A stretch of 64,000 bases of DNA. Source: Flavobacteriales bacterium. GTDB taxonomy: Bacteria; Bacteroidota; Bacteroidia; Flavobacteriales_D; Sanyastnellaceae. Shown here in pieces: positions 27,252-36,699 of the stretch (within the stretch, counting starts at the first letter, position 1; each line of letters starts with the position of its first letter). Location of the stretch: NCBI GenBank assembly GCA_022447625.1, contig JAKVAX010000004.1, forward strand, positions 124,001 through 188,000. The letters are read 5' to 3'. Made by a program: the position numbers and the translations under genes. The notes beneath the pieces were generated by a model. That model searched no databases, was not told the origin of the DNA, and saw nothing but the letters and a program-made list of their open reading frames with translations.

Positions 27252-28502
27252 GTGAAAGCACTTCATAATTTTCTAGAGAAGAAGGTAAAGCCGAATTTCG
27301 TTGAAGGAGGGAAGCTCTCGCGCTTCTGGGTGGTTTATGATTCACTCGAAACCTTCGCATTCACGCCAGGTCACGTTACCAAAAAAGGAGCTCACATCCG
27401 TGATAGCATCGACCTGAAGCGTACCATGTTCTTGGTGATTGTTGCCATGGTTCCAGCATTATTGTTTGGAATGTGGAACGCGGGTCACCAATACTACCTA
27501 TCGATTGGAGAGGTCTCTACAGCTGATCCATACAGCGCAATGCTGTGGGAGAAATTCCAAGTAGGTCTACTGAAAACACTACCGTTGATCGTTGTATCAT
27601 ATGGTGTCGGACTCGGAATCGAGTTCATTTTTGCAGGACTTAGAAAGCACTCAATCAATGAAGGTTTCCTTGTATCAGGGATGCTTATTCCATTGATCAT
27701 GCCAGTGGATGTGCCATTGTGGATGGTAGCGGTAGCTACTGCCTTCGCGGTAATCATTGGTAAAGAGGTGTTTGGTGGTACTGGAATGAACATCTTGAAC
27801 GTAGCGCTTACTGCACGTGCATTCTTGTTCTTTGCTTACCCGAAGCAAATGTCAGGTGAGATTTGGATCCACGACGTAGCAGCTTCTGCATCTAATGGAA
27901 TGTTGGCTGACGGTTACACAGGTGCGACAGCGCTTGGTCACTTAGCTAACACTGTTGGTAAGCCAGTTGATGGTGAAGTCGCGGGAAGTGTCATGGGTAT
28001 GTTCGGAGACGCCGGCATGTACTCGTTCATGGATTCATTCCTAGGATTGATTCCTGGATGTATTGGCGAAACAAGTGCACTTGCAATTCTTATCGGAGCT
28101 GGAATTTTGATCTGGACAGGTATTGGAAGCTGGAGAATCATGTTGAGCTTCCTTATTGGAGGTTTGGCTATGGGAGCCATCTTCAATGCATTCGGAGCGA
28201 ACGCTTATATGACGCTACCAGCTGTACACCAAATCGTCATTGGTGGATTCATGTTTGGTATGGTCTTCATGGCGACTGACCCGGTAACAGCGGCACAAAC
28301 GAACACAGGTAAAATCATCTACGGATTCTTCGGAGGATTCTTCTCGATTATGATCCGTGTATTCAACCCTGCTTATCCAGAAGGGGTGATGATGGCTATC
28401 CTGTTCATGAACGTAATGGCTCCTATGATTGACCACTACGTAATTCAATCGAACATCAAACGTCGAATGAAACGAACTGCACTCGCTACGGCGACTGCGT
28501 AA
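27252..28502 (+). CDS. nqrB: Na+-NQR subunit B
   Basis: 416 residues with about ten membrane segments. NqrB carries covalently bound FMN and forms much of the sodium channel. The flavinylation motif is DGYTGATALGH, with the FMN attached by a phosphoester bond to Thr226 (known for the family; ApbE is the transferase). GTGMNILNVALTARAFLFFAYP is also characteristic. It lies between nqrA (20 bp gap) and nqrC (11 bp gap). Confidence 0.97.
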   Translation: MKALHNFLEKKVKPNFVEGGKLSRFWVVYDSLETFAFTPGHVTKKGAHIRDSIDLKRTMFLVIVAMVPALLFGMWNAGHQYYLSIGEVSTADPYSAMLWEKFQVGLLKTLPLIVVSYGVGLGIEFIFAGLRKHSINEGFLVSGMLIPLIMPVDVPLWMVAVATAFAVIIGKEVFGGTGMNILNVALTARAFLFFAYPKQMSGEIWIHDVAASASNGMLADGYTGATALGHLANTVGKPVDGEVAGSVMGMFGDAGMYSFMDSFLGLIPGCIGETSALAILIGAGILIWTGIGSWRIMLSFLIGGLAMGAIFNAFGANAYMTLPAVHQIVIGGFMFGMVFMATDPVTAAQTNTGKIIYGFFGGFFSIMIRVFNPAYPEGVMMAILFMNVMAPMIDHYVIQSNIKRRMKRTALATATA

Positions 28503-28513
28503 TACCTAAAGCA

Positions 28514-29320
28514 ATGGCAGTAAATAAAAATAGCAACGGGTATACATTCTTCTTTGCGATCGCGATGGTTGTGGTTGTAGGAGCAGCCCTCGCTGTGACT
28601 TCACAATCATTGAAGCCACGTCAGCAAGAGAACGACGCGGATAAGAAACGCATGGATATTCTTGGTGCGATCAAAGTTGAAGCAACAAGAACGAATGCTG
28701 GAGATCTATTCTCTGAGTACGTAGTAGAACGTGTTTCTGTGGATTACATTGGGAACATGGTAAACACAGCAACTGGAGACATCAACGCAACAGATAAGTC
28801 GGATCCTTTCAACATCGATGTGAAAAAGGATTACCGTTCATTCATCAAGCGAATCGTGAAGGAGTCTGGAAAGAATCCTGAAGAACTTGATTCACGTCTG
28901 GCAGAAGCTGGGGTGAATTACCCAGTATTCAAATGTGTGAAGAATGACACAACACTTTACGTTTGTCCGATGGTAGGTACCGGTCTTTGGGGTCCAATCT
29001 GGGGTTACGTAGCCCTCGAGGAAGATTTCAAAACCATCTACGGAGCAAAGTTCGATCACAAATCAGAAACACCTGGACTAGGTGCTGAGATTAAGGAAAG
29101 CTTTTTCACGTTAAAGTTCGAAGGGAAAAAGCTGAACGTGGAAGAGCCTAAGACCATGTTCTCTGTACTGAAAGGTGGAGCGATAACTAACGAACATAGC
29201 GTAGACGGAATCACGGGTGGTACCATTACTTCGAAAGGGGTGGATGAAATGCTTAACCGAACATTTCCGGTTTACGTGAAATATTTCTTAAATGCTAACG
29301 ATCAACGCGCAGAACGATGA
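28514..29320 (+). CDS. nqrC: Na+-NQR subunit C
   Basis: 268 residues: one N-terminal membrane anchor (about 9-30) and a periplasmic FMN-binding domain. The covalent FMN site is DGITGGTITS, with Thr237 as predicted attachment residue; the family consensus has Ala where this protein has the second Gly. GTGLWGPIWGYVALE and ETPGLGAEI are conserved landmarks. The last four bases overlap the start of nqrD, indicating translational coupling. Confidence 0.96.
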   Translation: MAVNKNSNGYTFFFAIAMVVVVGAALAVTSQSLKPRQQENDADKKRMDILGAIKVEATRTNAGDLFSEYVVERVSVDYIGNMVNTATGDINATDKSDPFNIDVKKDYRSFIKRIVKESGKNPEELDSRLAEAGVNYPVFKCVKNDTTLYVCPMVGTGLWGPIWGYVALEEDFKTIYGAKFDHKSETPGLGAEIKESFFTLKFEGKKLNVEEPKTMFSVLKGGAITNEHSVDGITGGTITSKGVDEMLNRTFPVYVKYFLNANDQRAER

Positions 29321-30021
29321 GCACTGAAGTACAAGAAGTAGAAAAGGCGGTTGAGAAGAAGTCTGAGCCATTATTCTCGAAGAAGAATAGAAAGCTGCTT
29401 TCAGACCCTCTAAATGATTCCAACCCAATTACTGTTCAGGTACTAGGTATCTGTTCAGCACTTGCGATTACAGTACAGCTTCAACAGGCTGTGATTATGT
29501 CGCTCTCAGTATTGTTCGTAATGATTGGAGGTAACGTGATTGTATCGTTGCTTCGTAACGCGATTCCTGATCGAATCCGAATCATCGTGCAGCTGGTAGT
29601 TATTGCGGCACTTGTAATTATCGTAAACGAAGTTCTAAAGGCCTTCCTTCCAGACATCTCTGAGAAGCTGTCAGTATTCGTCGGTCTTATTATCACGAAC
29701 TGCATCATCATGGGACGTCTCGAAGCATTCGCTCTAGGTAACAAGCCAGGACCATCATTCCTTGATGCGATTGGTAACGCCATGGGTTATGCTTGGATTC
29801 TCCTGGCAGTATCTATTGTGCGTGAGCTATTCGGATCAGGTGCGATCTCTTTCCCAGGAATGGGGCAGGTGAAGTTCTTGCCAGAAGGATGGTTCATTGC
29901 CAACGGTGGACTCTACGAAAACAACAACTTGATGATCCTTCCTCCAATGGCCCTTGTGGTTGTGGGTGTAATCATCTGGATCCAGCGTGCACGTAACACT
30001 AAATTGATCGAAGAAAACTAA
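29317..30021 (+). CDS. nqrD: Na+-NQR subunit D
   Basis: 234 residues with six membrane spans after a charged N-terminal extension of about 25 residues ([20 protein letters not shown]). NqrD and NqrE are an antiparallel homologous pair that together hold an iron centre in the membrane. The motif [13 protein letters not shown] contains the conserved Cys of this site, and [13 protein letters not shown] is the second one. It overlaps nqrC by 4 bp. Confidence 0.96.
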   Translation: MSTEVQEVEKAVEKKSEPLFSKKNRKLLSDPLNDSNPITVQVLGICSALAITVQLQQAVIMSLSVLFVMIGGNVIVSLLRNAIPDRIRIIVQLVVIAALVIIVNEVLKAFLPDISEKLSVFVGLIITNCIIMGRLEAFALGNKPGPSFLDAIGNAMGYAWILLAVSIVRELFGSGAISFPGMGQVKFLPEGWFIANGGLYENNNLMILPPMALVVVGVIIWIQRARNTKLIEEN

Positions 30022-30029
30022 GAACAGCC

Positions 30030-30644
30030 ATGGAATACTTTAGCATATTCGTAAAAGGTATCTTTATTGAGAACATGATCTTCGCCTACTTTTTGGGGAT
30101 GTGTTCTTATCTAGCGGTATCAAAGACAGTCAAGACGGCGGTTGGTCTTGGTTTCGCCGTGATCTTCGTACTAGGGATCACTGTGCCGATCAACTACCTA
30201 CTAGAAAACTACGTACTGGCAGAAGGGGCCCTGACCTGGATCTCTCCTGAGTACGCAACTGTAGACCTCAGCTTCCTCAGCTTTATCATGTTCATCGCCG
30301 TTATTGCGTCGATGGTACAGTTGGTTGAGATGATCGTTGAGAAGTTCGCTCCAGCACTTTACGGAGCACTTGGAATCTTCCTACCACTTATCGCAGTAAA
30401 CTGTTCGATCCTTGGGGGTGCACTCTTCATGCAAGAACGCCAGTACCCATCGATCGGGGAAGCAACTGTATTCGGACTTGGTTCTGGAGTTGGATGGTGG
30501 CTAGCGATTGTTGCGATTGCAGCAATCCGTGAGAAGATCCGCTACTCTCATGTACCTGCACCGCTTCGCGGATTAGGAATTACGTTCATCATCACTGGTT
30601 TGATGGGAATGGCGTTCATGAGCTTTATGGGAATTGAAATTTAA
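30030..30644 (+). CDS. nqrE: Na+-NQR subunit E
   Basis: 204 residues, six membrane spans. The conserved cysteines appear in [13 protein letters not shown] and [12 protein letters not shown], the two halves that pair with NqrD around the intramembrane iron. The final [17 protein letters not shown] is usual. It lies 8 bp after nqrD. Confidence 0.96.
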   Translation: MEYFSIFVKGIFIENMIFAYFLGMCSYLAVSKTVKTAVGLGFAVIFVLGITVPINYLLENYVLAEGALTWISPEYATVDLSFLSFIMFIAVIASMVQLVEMIVEKFAPALYGALGIFLPLIAVNCSILGGALFMQERQYPSIGEATVFGLGSGVGWWLAIVAIAAIREKIRYSHVPAPLRGLGITFIITGLMGMAFMSFMGIEI

Positions 30645-30665
30645 TCGTTGAAGAAAGTATAGATC

Positions 30666-31961
30666 ATGACAACAACAGTCATTCTAACCATTGTATTCTT
30701 CCTAGCAGTAATTCTGCTACTTGTATCATTGCTTCTTTTCGCAAAAGCGAAGCTTTCGCCAAGCGGTAAGATCAAGATCGAGATCAACGGAGAAAAAACG
30801 ATCGAGGTAGACGGAGGTGGATCACTTCTTACAACCCTCGGTAATGCAGGAATTTTCCTTCCATCAGCATGCGGTGGAGGTGGTACTTGTGTACAGTGCA
30901 CTTGCCAAGTGCATGAAGGTGGAGGTGCTATCCTTCCTACAGAAGAACCACACTTCTCACGTAAAGAGATCGCTTCTGACTGGCGCCTTGGTTGCCAGGT
31001 GAAGGTGAAGGAAGACATGAAGATCCAAATCCCTGAAGAGGTATTTGGTATCAAGAAGTGGGAGTGTGAGGTAGTTTCGAACTACAACGTAGCTTCCTTC
31101 ATTAAGGAGTTTGTTGTTCGCCTTCCAGAAGGTGAATCACTCGACTTTGAAGCTGGTGGTTACATTCAGATTGATGTACCAAAAATCACGGTGAACTTCA
31201 AAGATATCGACATCACGGCTCACCCTGAGCAGCACGGAAACCCTGAAGAGTTCCGCACGGAGTGGGATAAGTTCGGCCTATGGGACTTGAAGATGGTAAA
31301 CGACGAAGATATCGTACGTGCCTACTCAATGGCTAACCACCCAGCAGAGGGTAACATCGTCATGTTGAATATTCGTGTAGCAACTCCACCATGGGATCGC
31401 GCACGTAACGCATGGATGCAAGTGAATCCAGGTGTTTGTTCTTCATTCGTGTTCGGATGTAAGCCAGGAGATAAAGTAACAGTATCAGGTCCTTACGGAG
31501 AGTTCTTCATCAAGGAAACTGACGCTGAGATGGTATACATCGGTGGTGGTGCAGGTATGGCGCCAATGCGTTCACACCTTTTCCACTTGTTCCACACGTT
31601 GAAGACTGGACGTAAAGTGACATTCTACTACGGTGGTCGCTCACGTCGTGAGCTTTTCTACATCGAAGACTTCCGCAAGATCGAACGTGAGTTCCCGAAC
31701 TTTAAGTTCCACCTTGTTTTGTCTGAGCCTCTTCCAGAAGATAACTGGAATGAGAAGAAGAGCGTAGACGACGACGGAGACGGGTTCTTAGGTTTCGTTC
31801 ACAATGCGGTGATCGAGCACCACTTGAAAGATCACGATGCTCCTGAAGATATTGAATTCTACTTCTGTGGTCCTCCGTTGATGAACCAGGCTGTCCTCAA
31901 AATGTGTGACGACTGGGGAGTTCCACCAGAAAATGTTTCCTTTGATGACTTCGGAGGATAA
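30666..31961 (+). CDS. nqrF: Na+-NQR subunit F (NADH-oxidising)
   Basis: 431 residues. One N-terminal membrane span (about 5-26) is followed by a [2Fe-2S] ferredoxin domain with C69, C75, C78 ([12 protein letters not shown]) and C110 (LGCQV), then FAD- and NADH-binding domains ([46 protein letters not shown]). It is the entry point for electrons from NADH. It closes the operon and is followed by an intrinsic terminator. Confidence 0.97.
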   Translation: MTTTVILTIVFFLAVILLLVSLLLFAKAKLSPSGKIKIEINGEKTIEVDGGGSLLTTLGNAGIFLPSACGGGGTCVQCTCQVHEGGGAILPTEEPHFSRKEIASDWRLGCQVKVKEDMKIQIPEEVFGIKKWECEVVSNYNVASFIKEFVVRLPEGESLDFEAGGYIQIDVPKITVNFKDIDITAHPEQHGNPEEFRTEWDKFGLWDLKMVNDEDIVRAYSMANHPAEGNIVMLNIRVATPPWDRARNAWMQVNPGVCSSFVFGCKPGDKVTVSGPYGEFFIKETDAEMVYIGGGAGMAPMRSHLFHLFHTLKTGRKVTFYYGGRSRRELFYIEDFRKIEREFPNFKFHLVLSEPLPEDNWNEKKSVDDDGDGFLGFVHNAVIEHHLKDHDAPEDIEFYFCGPPLMNQAVLKMCDDWGVPPENVSFDDFGG

Positions 31962-31971
31962 AAAACTTCAT

Positions 31972-31995
31972 AAGGCGCCTTTACGGCGCCTTTTT
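31972..31995 (+). terminator. Terminator of the nqr operon
   Basis: 8-bp stem AAGGCGCC / GGCGCCTT with 5-nt loop followed by a T run, 10 bp after the nqrF stop. Confidence 0.9.
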
Positions 31996-32015
31996 CATTT
32001 CCCATCTTTGCAGAC

Positions 32016-33101
32016 ATGAAGAGAGTCGTATTCATTTTCATCGCAGCTGTTGGTCTTGCTGCTTGTGGTACATCAGAACCACCGGATCAGGAAACACCAT
32101 CGTCGACCTTCCTGAACATGGTCATTACTGGCGAGGCGCAAGGAACCACTTATACCATCCGATACATTGAGGACACGGTCGATTACAAAACGCAAGTGGA
32201 TTCGATCCTGCTGCGCATTGACCAGGACCTCTCGACGTGGGTTCCAAGTTCTTTGATCAATCAGATCAATGCCTTTGATCGCACTGATACCGTATTTGCG
32301 TTCTATGATAGCACGAAGTACTTCTCAGTGATGTTTGATGTGTCTCGTGAGATTTGGAACAAAACTGACGGCGCTTTTGATCCCACGGTATATCCCTTGG
32401 TTGACCTTTGGGGATTCGGCTTAAGCAATAGAGGAGATGTCAATGATGAGGCTGTTATGGAAGCACAGTCGAAAGTCGGAATGATGGAGGCCAATATTGA
32501 TATGATCGAATTGGAGGAGAACTACCTCTACCAGACAACTTGGATTCGAAAAGGACAAGAAGGCGTGCGCCTTGACTTCAACGCGATTGCCCAAGGGTTC
32601 AGTGTTGACTTGATCGCAGAGTTCTTGGAAGAGCAAGGAGTGAATAATTATATGGTGGAGCTCGGAGGTGAAGTGAGCTGCAAAGGAGTGAATGCAGAAG
32701 GGAATGCTTGGCGTATTGCTATTGATAAACCTAAGGATGACGGAGAACGAGAGTTCCAAGCAATCGTGAATGTTCGAAACAAAGCGGTTGCCACGAGTGG
32801 GAACTACCGCAAATTCTACGAAGTGGATGGCGTGCGCTATTCCCATACGATTGATCCTCGCACCGGTTACCCTGTCACACACAGCCTGCTTTCAGCTACG
32901 GTCATTGCTTCTAACTGCGCTACCGCGGATGCTTACGCCACATCTTTCATGGTGATGGGGAAGGATGACGCCATTGCTTTTATTGAAGATGGTATGGTCT
33001 CCGGACTAGAGGTTTACCTGATCTACGATGAAGGTGGTGTGTATAAGACGTGGATGACCGCAGGTATGAGCGAAGTCATTGAAGAATTGAATGATTTGTG
33101 A
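32016..33101 (+). CDS. apbE: FAD:protein FMN transferase (lipoprotein)
   Basis: 361 residues with a lipoprotein signal ending GLAAC (Cys17). ApbE attaches FMN covalently to Thr of NqrB and NqrC, so its place after the nqr operon is functional. Conserved motifs seen: TYTIRY, LRIDQDLSTWVPSSLINQIN, DGAFDPTVYPLVDLWGF, LDFNAIAQGFSVD, VELGGEVSCKG, ATSGNYRKFY and SHTIDPRTGYPV. A box CATCTTTG (32003-32010), one base off the -7 consensus, stands 5 nt before the ATG, so it is probably transcribed separately from nqrA-F. Confidence 0.95.
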   Translation: MKRVVFIFIAAVGLAACGTSEPPDQETPSSTFLNMVITGEAQGTTYTIRYIEDTVDYKTQVDSILLRIDQDLSTWVPSSLINQINAFDRTDTVFAFYDSTKYFSVMFDVSREIWNKTDGAFDPTVYPLVDLWGFGLSNRGDVNDEAVMEAQSKVGMMEANIDMIELEENYLYQTTWIRKGQEGVRLDFNAIAQGFSVDLIAEFLEEQGVNNYMVELGGEVSCKGVNAEGNAWRIAIDKPKDDGEREFQAIVNVRNKAVATSGNYRKFYEVDGVRYSHTIDPRTGYPVTHSLLSATVIASNCATADAYATSFMVMGKDDAIAFIEDGMVSGLEVYLIYDEGGVYKTWMTAGMSEVIEELNDL

Positions 33102-33123
33102 TCTCTAAGCTGAGCTTACTGCT

Positions 33124-33131
33124 TATCTTTG
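33124..33131 (+). promoter_or_regulatory. -7 box TATCTTTG before nqrM
   Basis: Exact TAnnTTTG match with 4 nt to ATG 33136, predicting a leaderless transcript independent of apbE. Confidence 0.65.
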
Positions 33132-33135
33132 CACT

Positions 33136-33336
33136 ATGAGTACAGTATTATTAGCTATCGGATTGTTGGCCTTGGCTTTCGCAGGCATCGCCATCAAGAT
33201 CCTTGTTAAGAAAGACGGAGAGTTTGCCGGTACTTGTGCCAGCAATAATCCATACCTCAAAGAAGAAGGTGGTACATGTTCTGTTTGTGGTGCTCGTCCA
33301 CAGGAGCAGTGCCAGCGTGAGTCTGTAGAGGGATAA
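33136..33336 (+). CDS. nqrM: Na+-NQR maturation protein NqrM (DUF539)
   Basis: 66 residues. A membrane span (about 3-24) is followed by a short domain with four cysteines, C34, C48, C51 and C59 (AGTCASNN, GTCSVCGARPQEQC). This is the layout of DUF539/NqrM, shown in Vibrio and Klebsiella to be needed for iron insertion between NqrD and NqrE. The location right after apbE, the other maturation factor, supports the call. The gene is short and easy to miss. It abuts the convergent PagL-like gene with no gap. Confidence 0.88.
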   Translation: MSTVLLAIGLLALAFAGIAIKILVKKDGEFAGTCASNNPYLKEEGGTCSVCGARPQEQCQRESVEG

Positions 33337-34443
33337 CTAGAAGATCCTATATCCGATCCCAAATTCTGGGTAATCGGCTTTTGCCCAATGAGTTTTGAGC
33401 CCGATCATGCATTGCCAATCTTCGGTGATGTCGTAACGCAATGAGAAGCGGTGGTAGAATGTGCCGTTCCCTTTGTAGCGCGTGAAGGTGTATGCTCCCA
33501 TCATTAAATCGAATCTTAACCTTCCGAGGTACTGGTTGTAGCTAAGTGCTAAACCATGTTGCACCATGTCGAGCGCATCAGACTGACGTTCTTCACCGAG
33601 GAGCTGAGCGGCAGCCATGTTGTAGAAGAGATCACTCCGAATACTCCAACCACGTTTCCAACTCGGTCTGAATTCATAGGCATAGCTGAAAGTATGCACT
33701 GAAAATTTTGGTCCGCCGGGAGGTAGATTCTCTTTGACACCAGTTAAAAGCATCGCATAATGTGCCCTGCCTCTTGGTAGTACTGAAGTCCAAATGCCTT
33801 CTGGTAAGGGTTCAATAGGATTGATATGGTATACCACTTGCAGGCCAACAGTCAAGTTGTTAATGCCAAGATTGGGTAAGGTGTAAGCACCATTAGACAA
33901 GTGTGTCATTCTCAGGCTAGCGCCGATATGCCAGTGATCAGATAGGTAGTAATCGGATTGAAGTCCCAAGACTACGCTAGCATTTAGCGGTGAGCCGAGC
34001 GCAATCGCCTTCGTATTGTCTTCAAGGTCCCAGGTTGTATCTGTGAAGCCAATGCCTCCTGCTGTTAGTAGGTAATGCTCGAAGCGTTGTCCTCTTCGTA
34101 TGGGTAACAAGGTATAGAGTGACAGTGCTGCTTGTCTTCCCAGTTCAGCTCTGTTGCCTAAGTCGGCCGCGTACAGCTCTACTCCCCAGCGAGGTCTGAA
34201 GTAGTTGTAGTGCCAACGTTTGGAGCCGTCTACCATCCATTCTGCCGAGGCGGTGATGGCGACTGAATTTCCTGTGACTAAAGGTTTGAGATCATCTCTG
34301 TGAGGTACTACCAATCCGTAATTCCCGCCTATTCTAAAGCTGTTGGGTGCCTGCGCTAGCGCGGAAACGGACAAGATTACCAGAAGAACAAGAAGCGAAG
34401 CGTTCCGCCCGATAGGGCGAAAAAAAGAAGAGAAGAAATACAC
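33337..34443 (-). CDS. PagL-like lipid A 3-O-deacylase / acyloxyacyl hydrolase
   Basis: About 368 residues if started at GTG 34443; the frame stays open to 34536, but that would overlap mazG and its promoter. A signal peptide LVLLVILSVSALAQ precedes a beta-barrel-like protein with alternating aromatic strands and a C-terminal Phe (GIGYRIF), typical of outer-membrane barrels. The PagL signature is MTHLSNGAYTLPNLGINNL, with the catalytic His and Ser in HLSN. Family members remove the 3-linked acyl chain of lipid A. Size is about double that of Pseudomonas PagL, as in other Bacteroidota members. It ends exactly at the nqrM stop. The N-terminus overlaps a GC-rich hairpin (34398-34421) and a dispersed motif copy. 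Confidence 0.7.
   Translation of the reverse strand: MYFFSSFFRPIGRNASLLVLLVILSVSALAQAPNSFRIGGNYGLVVPHRDDLKPLVTGNSVAITASAEWMVDGSKRWHYNYFRPRWGVELYAADLGNRAELGRQAALSLYTLLPIRRGQRFEHYLLTAGGIGFTDTTWDLEDNTKAIALGSPLNASVVLGLQSDYYLSDHWHIGASLRMTHLSNGAYTLPNLGINNLTVGLQVVYHINPIEPLPEGIWTSVLPRGRAHYAMLLTGVKENLPPGGPKFSVHTFSYAYEFRPSWKRGWSIRSDLFYNMAAAQLLGEERQSDALDMVQHGLALSYNQYLGRLRFDLMMGAYTFTRYKGNGTFYHRFSLRYDITEDWQCMIGLKTHWAKADYPEFGIGYRIF
34354..34366 (+). repeat. Dispersed motif copy 7 (13-bp core)
   Basis: CGCTAGCGCGGAA, in the signal-peptide coding region of the PagL-like gene but on the opposite strand and in another frame (read V-S-A-L-A-Q). Confidence 0.75.
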
Positions 34444-34471
34444 TTTGCTATCGTGTGCCACAGGAAGAAGG

Positions 34472-34479
34472 TATCTTTG
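34472..34479 (+). promoter_or_regulatory. -7 box TATCTTTG before mazG
   Basis: Exact match with 4 nt to ATG 34484; predicts a leaderless mazG transcript. Confidence 0.65.
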
Positions 34480-34483
34480 AAGT

Positions 34484-35257
34484 ATGAACAGCATGCAAGA
34501 TAAACTAAAGGCTTTTGAACGCCTGCTCATCATCATGGATGAGCTGCGTGAAAAGTGTCCGTGGGATATGAAACAGACGATGGATAGTCTGCGTCATTTG
34601 ACGATCGAGGAGGTGTATGAATTGACTGATGCGATCATGGATAAAGACATGGAAGAGGTGAAGAAGGAGTTGGGAGATATCATGCTTCACATGGTCTTTT
34701 ATGCTCGAATTGCCAGTGAAACACAGCAGTTTGACATTGCTGATAGCCTGAATTCTATTTGCGATAAGCTCATTGATCGTCATCCGCATATTTACGGTGA
34801 TGTTGACGTAGCAGATGAAGAAGAAGTCAAGCAGAACTGGGAAAAGCTGAAGTTGAAAGAAGGGAAGAAGTCGGTACTTCAAGGGGTGCCAAAGTCGCTT
34901 CCTAGTTTGGTGAAGGCAGTTCGTGTGCAAGACAAAGCACGTGGCGTCGGGTTTGATTGGGATCATGAAGACCAAGTGTGGGAGAAAGTGCAAGAAGAGC
35001 TTCAGGAGTTTAAGGCCGAAGCTGATGCTGGAAGTGATAAAGTAGAAGAGGAGTTTGGGGATTTGATGTTCAGTCTCATCAATTTCGCGCGTTTCAAGGG
35101 AATCAATCCAGACGATGCCTTAGAACGTACCAACAAGAAGTTTATCAAGCGTTTCCAATTCTTAGAAGTAGAGAGTGCCAAGGATGGCAAAGTGCTAGGG
35201 GAGATGACCCTAGAAGAAATGGATGGCTACTGGGAACGTGCCAAAACGGAGGCTTAA
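34484..35257 (+). CDS. mazG: Nucleoside triphosphate pyrophosphohydrolase MazG
   Basis: 257 residues, the usual length for the two-domain form. The metal-binding motif is EEVYELTDAI plus KKELGDIMLHMVFYA in the first domain, repeated as EEFGDLMFSLINFARF in the second, each with the ExxE(12-28)ExxD layout. KCPWDMKQTMDSLRHL is the family opening. It hydrolyses non-canonical and canonical NTPs to NMP and pyrophosphate. The following lipoprotein gene starts immediately after its stop. Confidence 0.95.
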   Translation: MNSMQDKLKAFERLLIIMDELREKCPWDMKQTMDSLRHLTIEEVYELTDAIMDKDMEEVKKELGDIMLHMVFYARIASETQQFDIADSLNSICDKLIDRHPHIYGDVDVADEEEVKQNWEKLKLKEGKKSVLQGVPKSLPSLVKAVRVQDKARGVGFDWDHEDQVWEKVQEELQEFKAEADAGSDKVEEEFGDLMFSLINFARFKGINPDDALERTNKKFIKRFQFLEVESAKDGKVLGEMTLEEMDGYWERAKTEA

Positions 35258-35989
35258 TTGAGAGCGATTCTGCTTATACCGTGTTTAGTGTTTTTGTTCT
35301 CATGTGATCGGGAACGACCAGCATGTTTCATGCGCGCAGGAGAAGAAACGACAGTCATTCGTAGCCTTCCGGAAGGCATTCAAACCCTTGAGGTATATGA
35401 TTTAGTTGATGTGGTAGTCTATCAAGACAACCGCAATGAAGTGGTGCTTCGAGGTCCTGAGAATGTCATTCGAAAGATCAAGACACCCACGGAATCTGGT
35501 ACTGTACGCATTGAAGACACCAATCGATGCAACTGGGTGCGAGATTTGAGTATTCGTCCGACCATAGAGTTTCATTTGCCCTCCATTACCTACGTCAAAT
35601 ACGAAGGACAAGGAGATGTCTTGTTCGTTGACTCTCTAGAAGCCGATGTGTTCACCTTTGAAGGGCGAGCAAGCGCAGGAGACATCTTTCTCCGACTCAA
35701 TGTGGATTCAGCCAACATTGAAGTTCACACAGGCCTGTCAGATATTGAAATTCAAGGAACAGCGCGTATTGTAGGGCTTTTCAATCAAGGGTATGGGTTC
35801 ATGAATGCCGAAGATTTGGATGCGCAATTCGTACTCAGCAATAACTCAAGCATCAATTGGATGCGTGTGCGCTGTGAACAATACCTCTACGCCCGCATCA
35901 ATGATCGTGGTAATCTCGAATACTACGGAACTCCAAATACAGTGGATCAACAGCTCAACGGCGATGGTGAGCTAATTGCGTTAGATTAG
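35258..35989 (+). CDS. GIN-domain (DUF2807) lipoprotein
   Basis: 243 residues from a TTG that directly follows the mazG TAA with no gap, a sign of translational coupling. Signal peptide with lipobox LVFLFSC (Cys16). The rest is a repetitive right-handed beta-helix of GIN/DUF2807 type: YDLVDVVVYQDN, GPENVIRKIK, VKYEGQGDVLF, GNLEYYGTP. Such domains are found in Bacteroidota envelope proteins of unknown role, thought to be structural or adhesive. Co-transcription with mazG is likely through position only. Confidence 0.75.
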   Translation: MRAILLIPCLVFLFSCDRERPACFMRAGEETTVIRSLPEGIQTLEVYDLVDVVVYQDNRNEVVLRGPENVIRKIKTPTESGTVRIEDTNRCNWVRDLSIRPTIEFHLPSITYVKYEGQGDVLFVDSLEADVFTFEGRASAGDIFLRLNVDSANIEVHTGLSDIEIQGTARIVGLFNQGYGFMNAEDLDAQFVLSNNSSINWMRVRCEQYLYARINDRGNLEYYGTPNTVDQQLNGDGELIALD

Positions 35990-35990
35990 G

Positions 35991-36540
35991 CTAGATGTTG
36001 ATTTTGGCAATTTGTTGATGGATCTCATTGATCTGCCTCACCGCCGCGCTTCCGCAGCAAGTGTGTAGCTTCATTACCAAACTTCCAGATTGAATGGCTG
36101 GATCTGTTGCCATCAAGTCTTCTGCGTCTTCAATGGACTGCACGTCGAAGATGTAAATTCCTCTGAGCTCACCATCGTCAAAGAATGGACCAGCCAATAC
36201 CAATTTGCCTTCATCAGCTAATCTGCCGATGTTTTCCATGTGTGCGTTGCAGTTCAGCACGCTCTTCTTCTGTTCGGTCTTTGTTTGGACTTGATTTAAG
36301 AAACGTCATCACGTGCGGATACATTCCGTAGTCATCTGCATCAAGGCGAGCGGCGAGAAAGTTATCGTAGCCCATGATTTCAGGTACAATCTCAGCAGGA
36401 ACAGATTCTTCAAAGAACTTCTCGGTTGTTTCCGCAGCATCGTTAGAATTATCGAGCAGACAAGAGGCTAGGAAGCAAATGAGGAAAAAGGAATGTGGTA
36501 CTTTAAAAAACTCAAGTTGATCAAAAAAACAAGCGCTCAA
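35991..36540 (-). pseudogene. YciI-family lipoprotein gene broken by a frameshift
   Basis: The 5' part (36540 down to about 36250) encodes a lipoprotein-like N-terminus (FFLICFLASC), LDADDYGMYPHVMTFLKSSPN and ERAELQR; then the frame runs to a stop. The 3' part, in another frame, continues exactly where homologues do: AHMENIGRLADEGKLVLAGPF, GELRGIYIFDVQSIEDAE, DPAIQSGSLVMKLH. The junction CGCACAC would read through if it were CGCGCACAC, so a 2-bp loss of a GC/CG unit explains the break. The start is also unclear: no ATG upstream, only TTG 36540, which lies in a terminator stem. Intact YciI proteins are small ferredoxin-like-fold enzymes of uncertain substrate. Confidence 0.8.
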
Positions 36541-36550
36541 AGGAGCGCTT
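36522..36550 (-). terminator. Terminator of the minus-strand LOG gene
   Basis: On the minus strand AAGCGCTC / GAGCGCTT (loop CTTT) is followed by a T run. It lies 150 bp beyond the LOG stop and just before the broken YciI gene. Confidence 0.8.
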
Positions 36551-36699
36551 GCTATTTCCGAACAATTCGGAGAGAGTTACTTGAGATAATTAGCCTGACT
36601 AGGACCGATGGTTTATCGATCGTTGTACTAACACTACAAATGTAGGTGCTTCATATATACGCCGCATCACCCTTTAGAGGGAGCGAAAAAAAATCTTTG

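Noticed and set aside
34398-34421. GC-rich hairpin as terminator
   Set aside because: It lies in the N-terminal coding part of the PagL-like gene; the adjacent A run would make it a terminator only on the minus strand before the signal peptide, which would block the gene.
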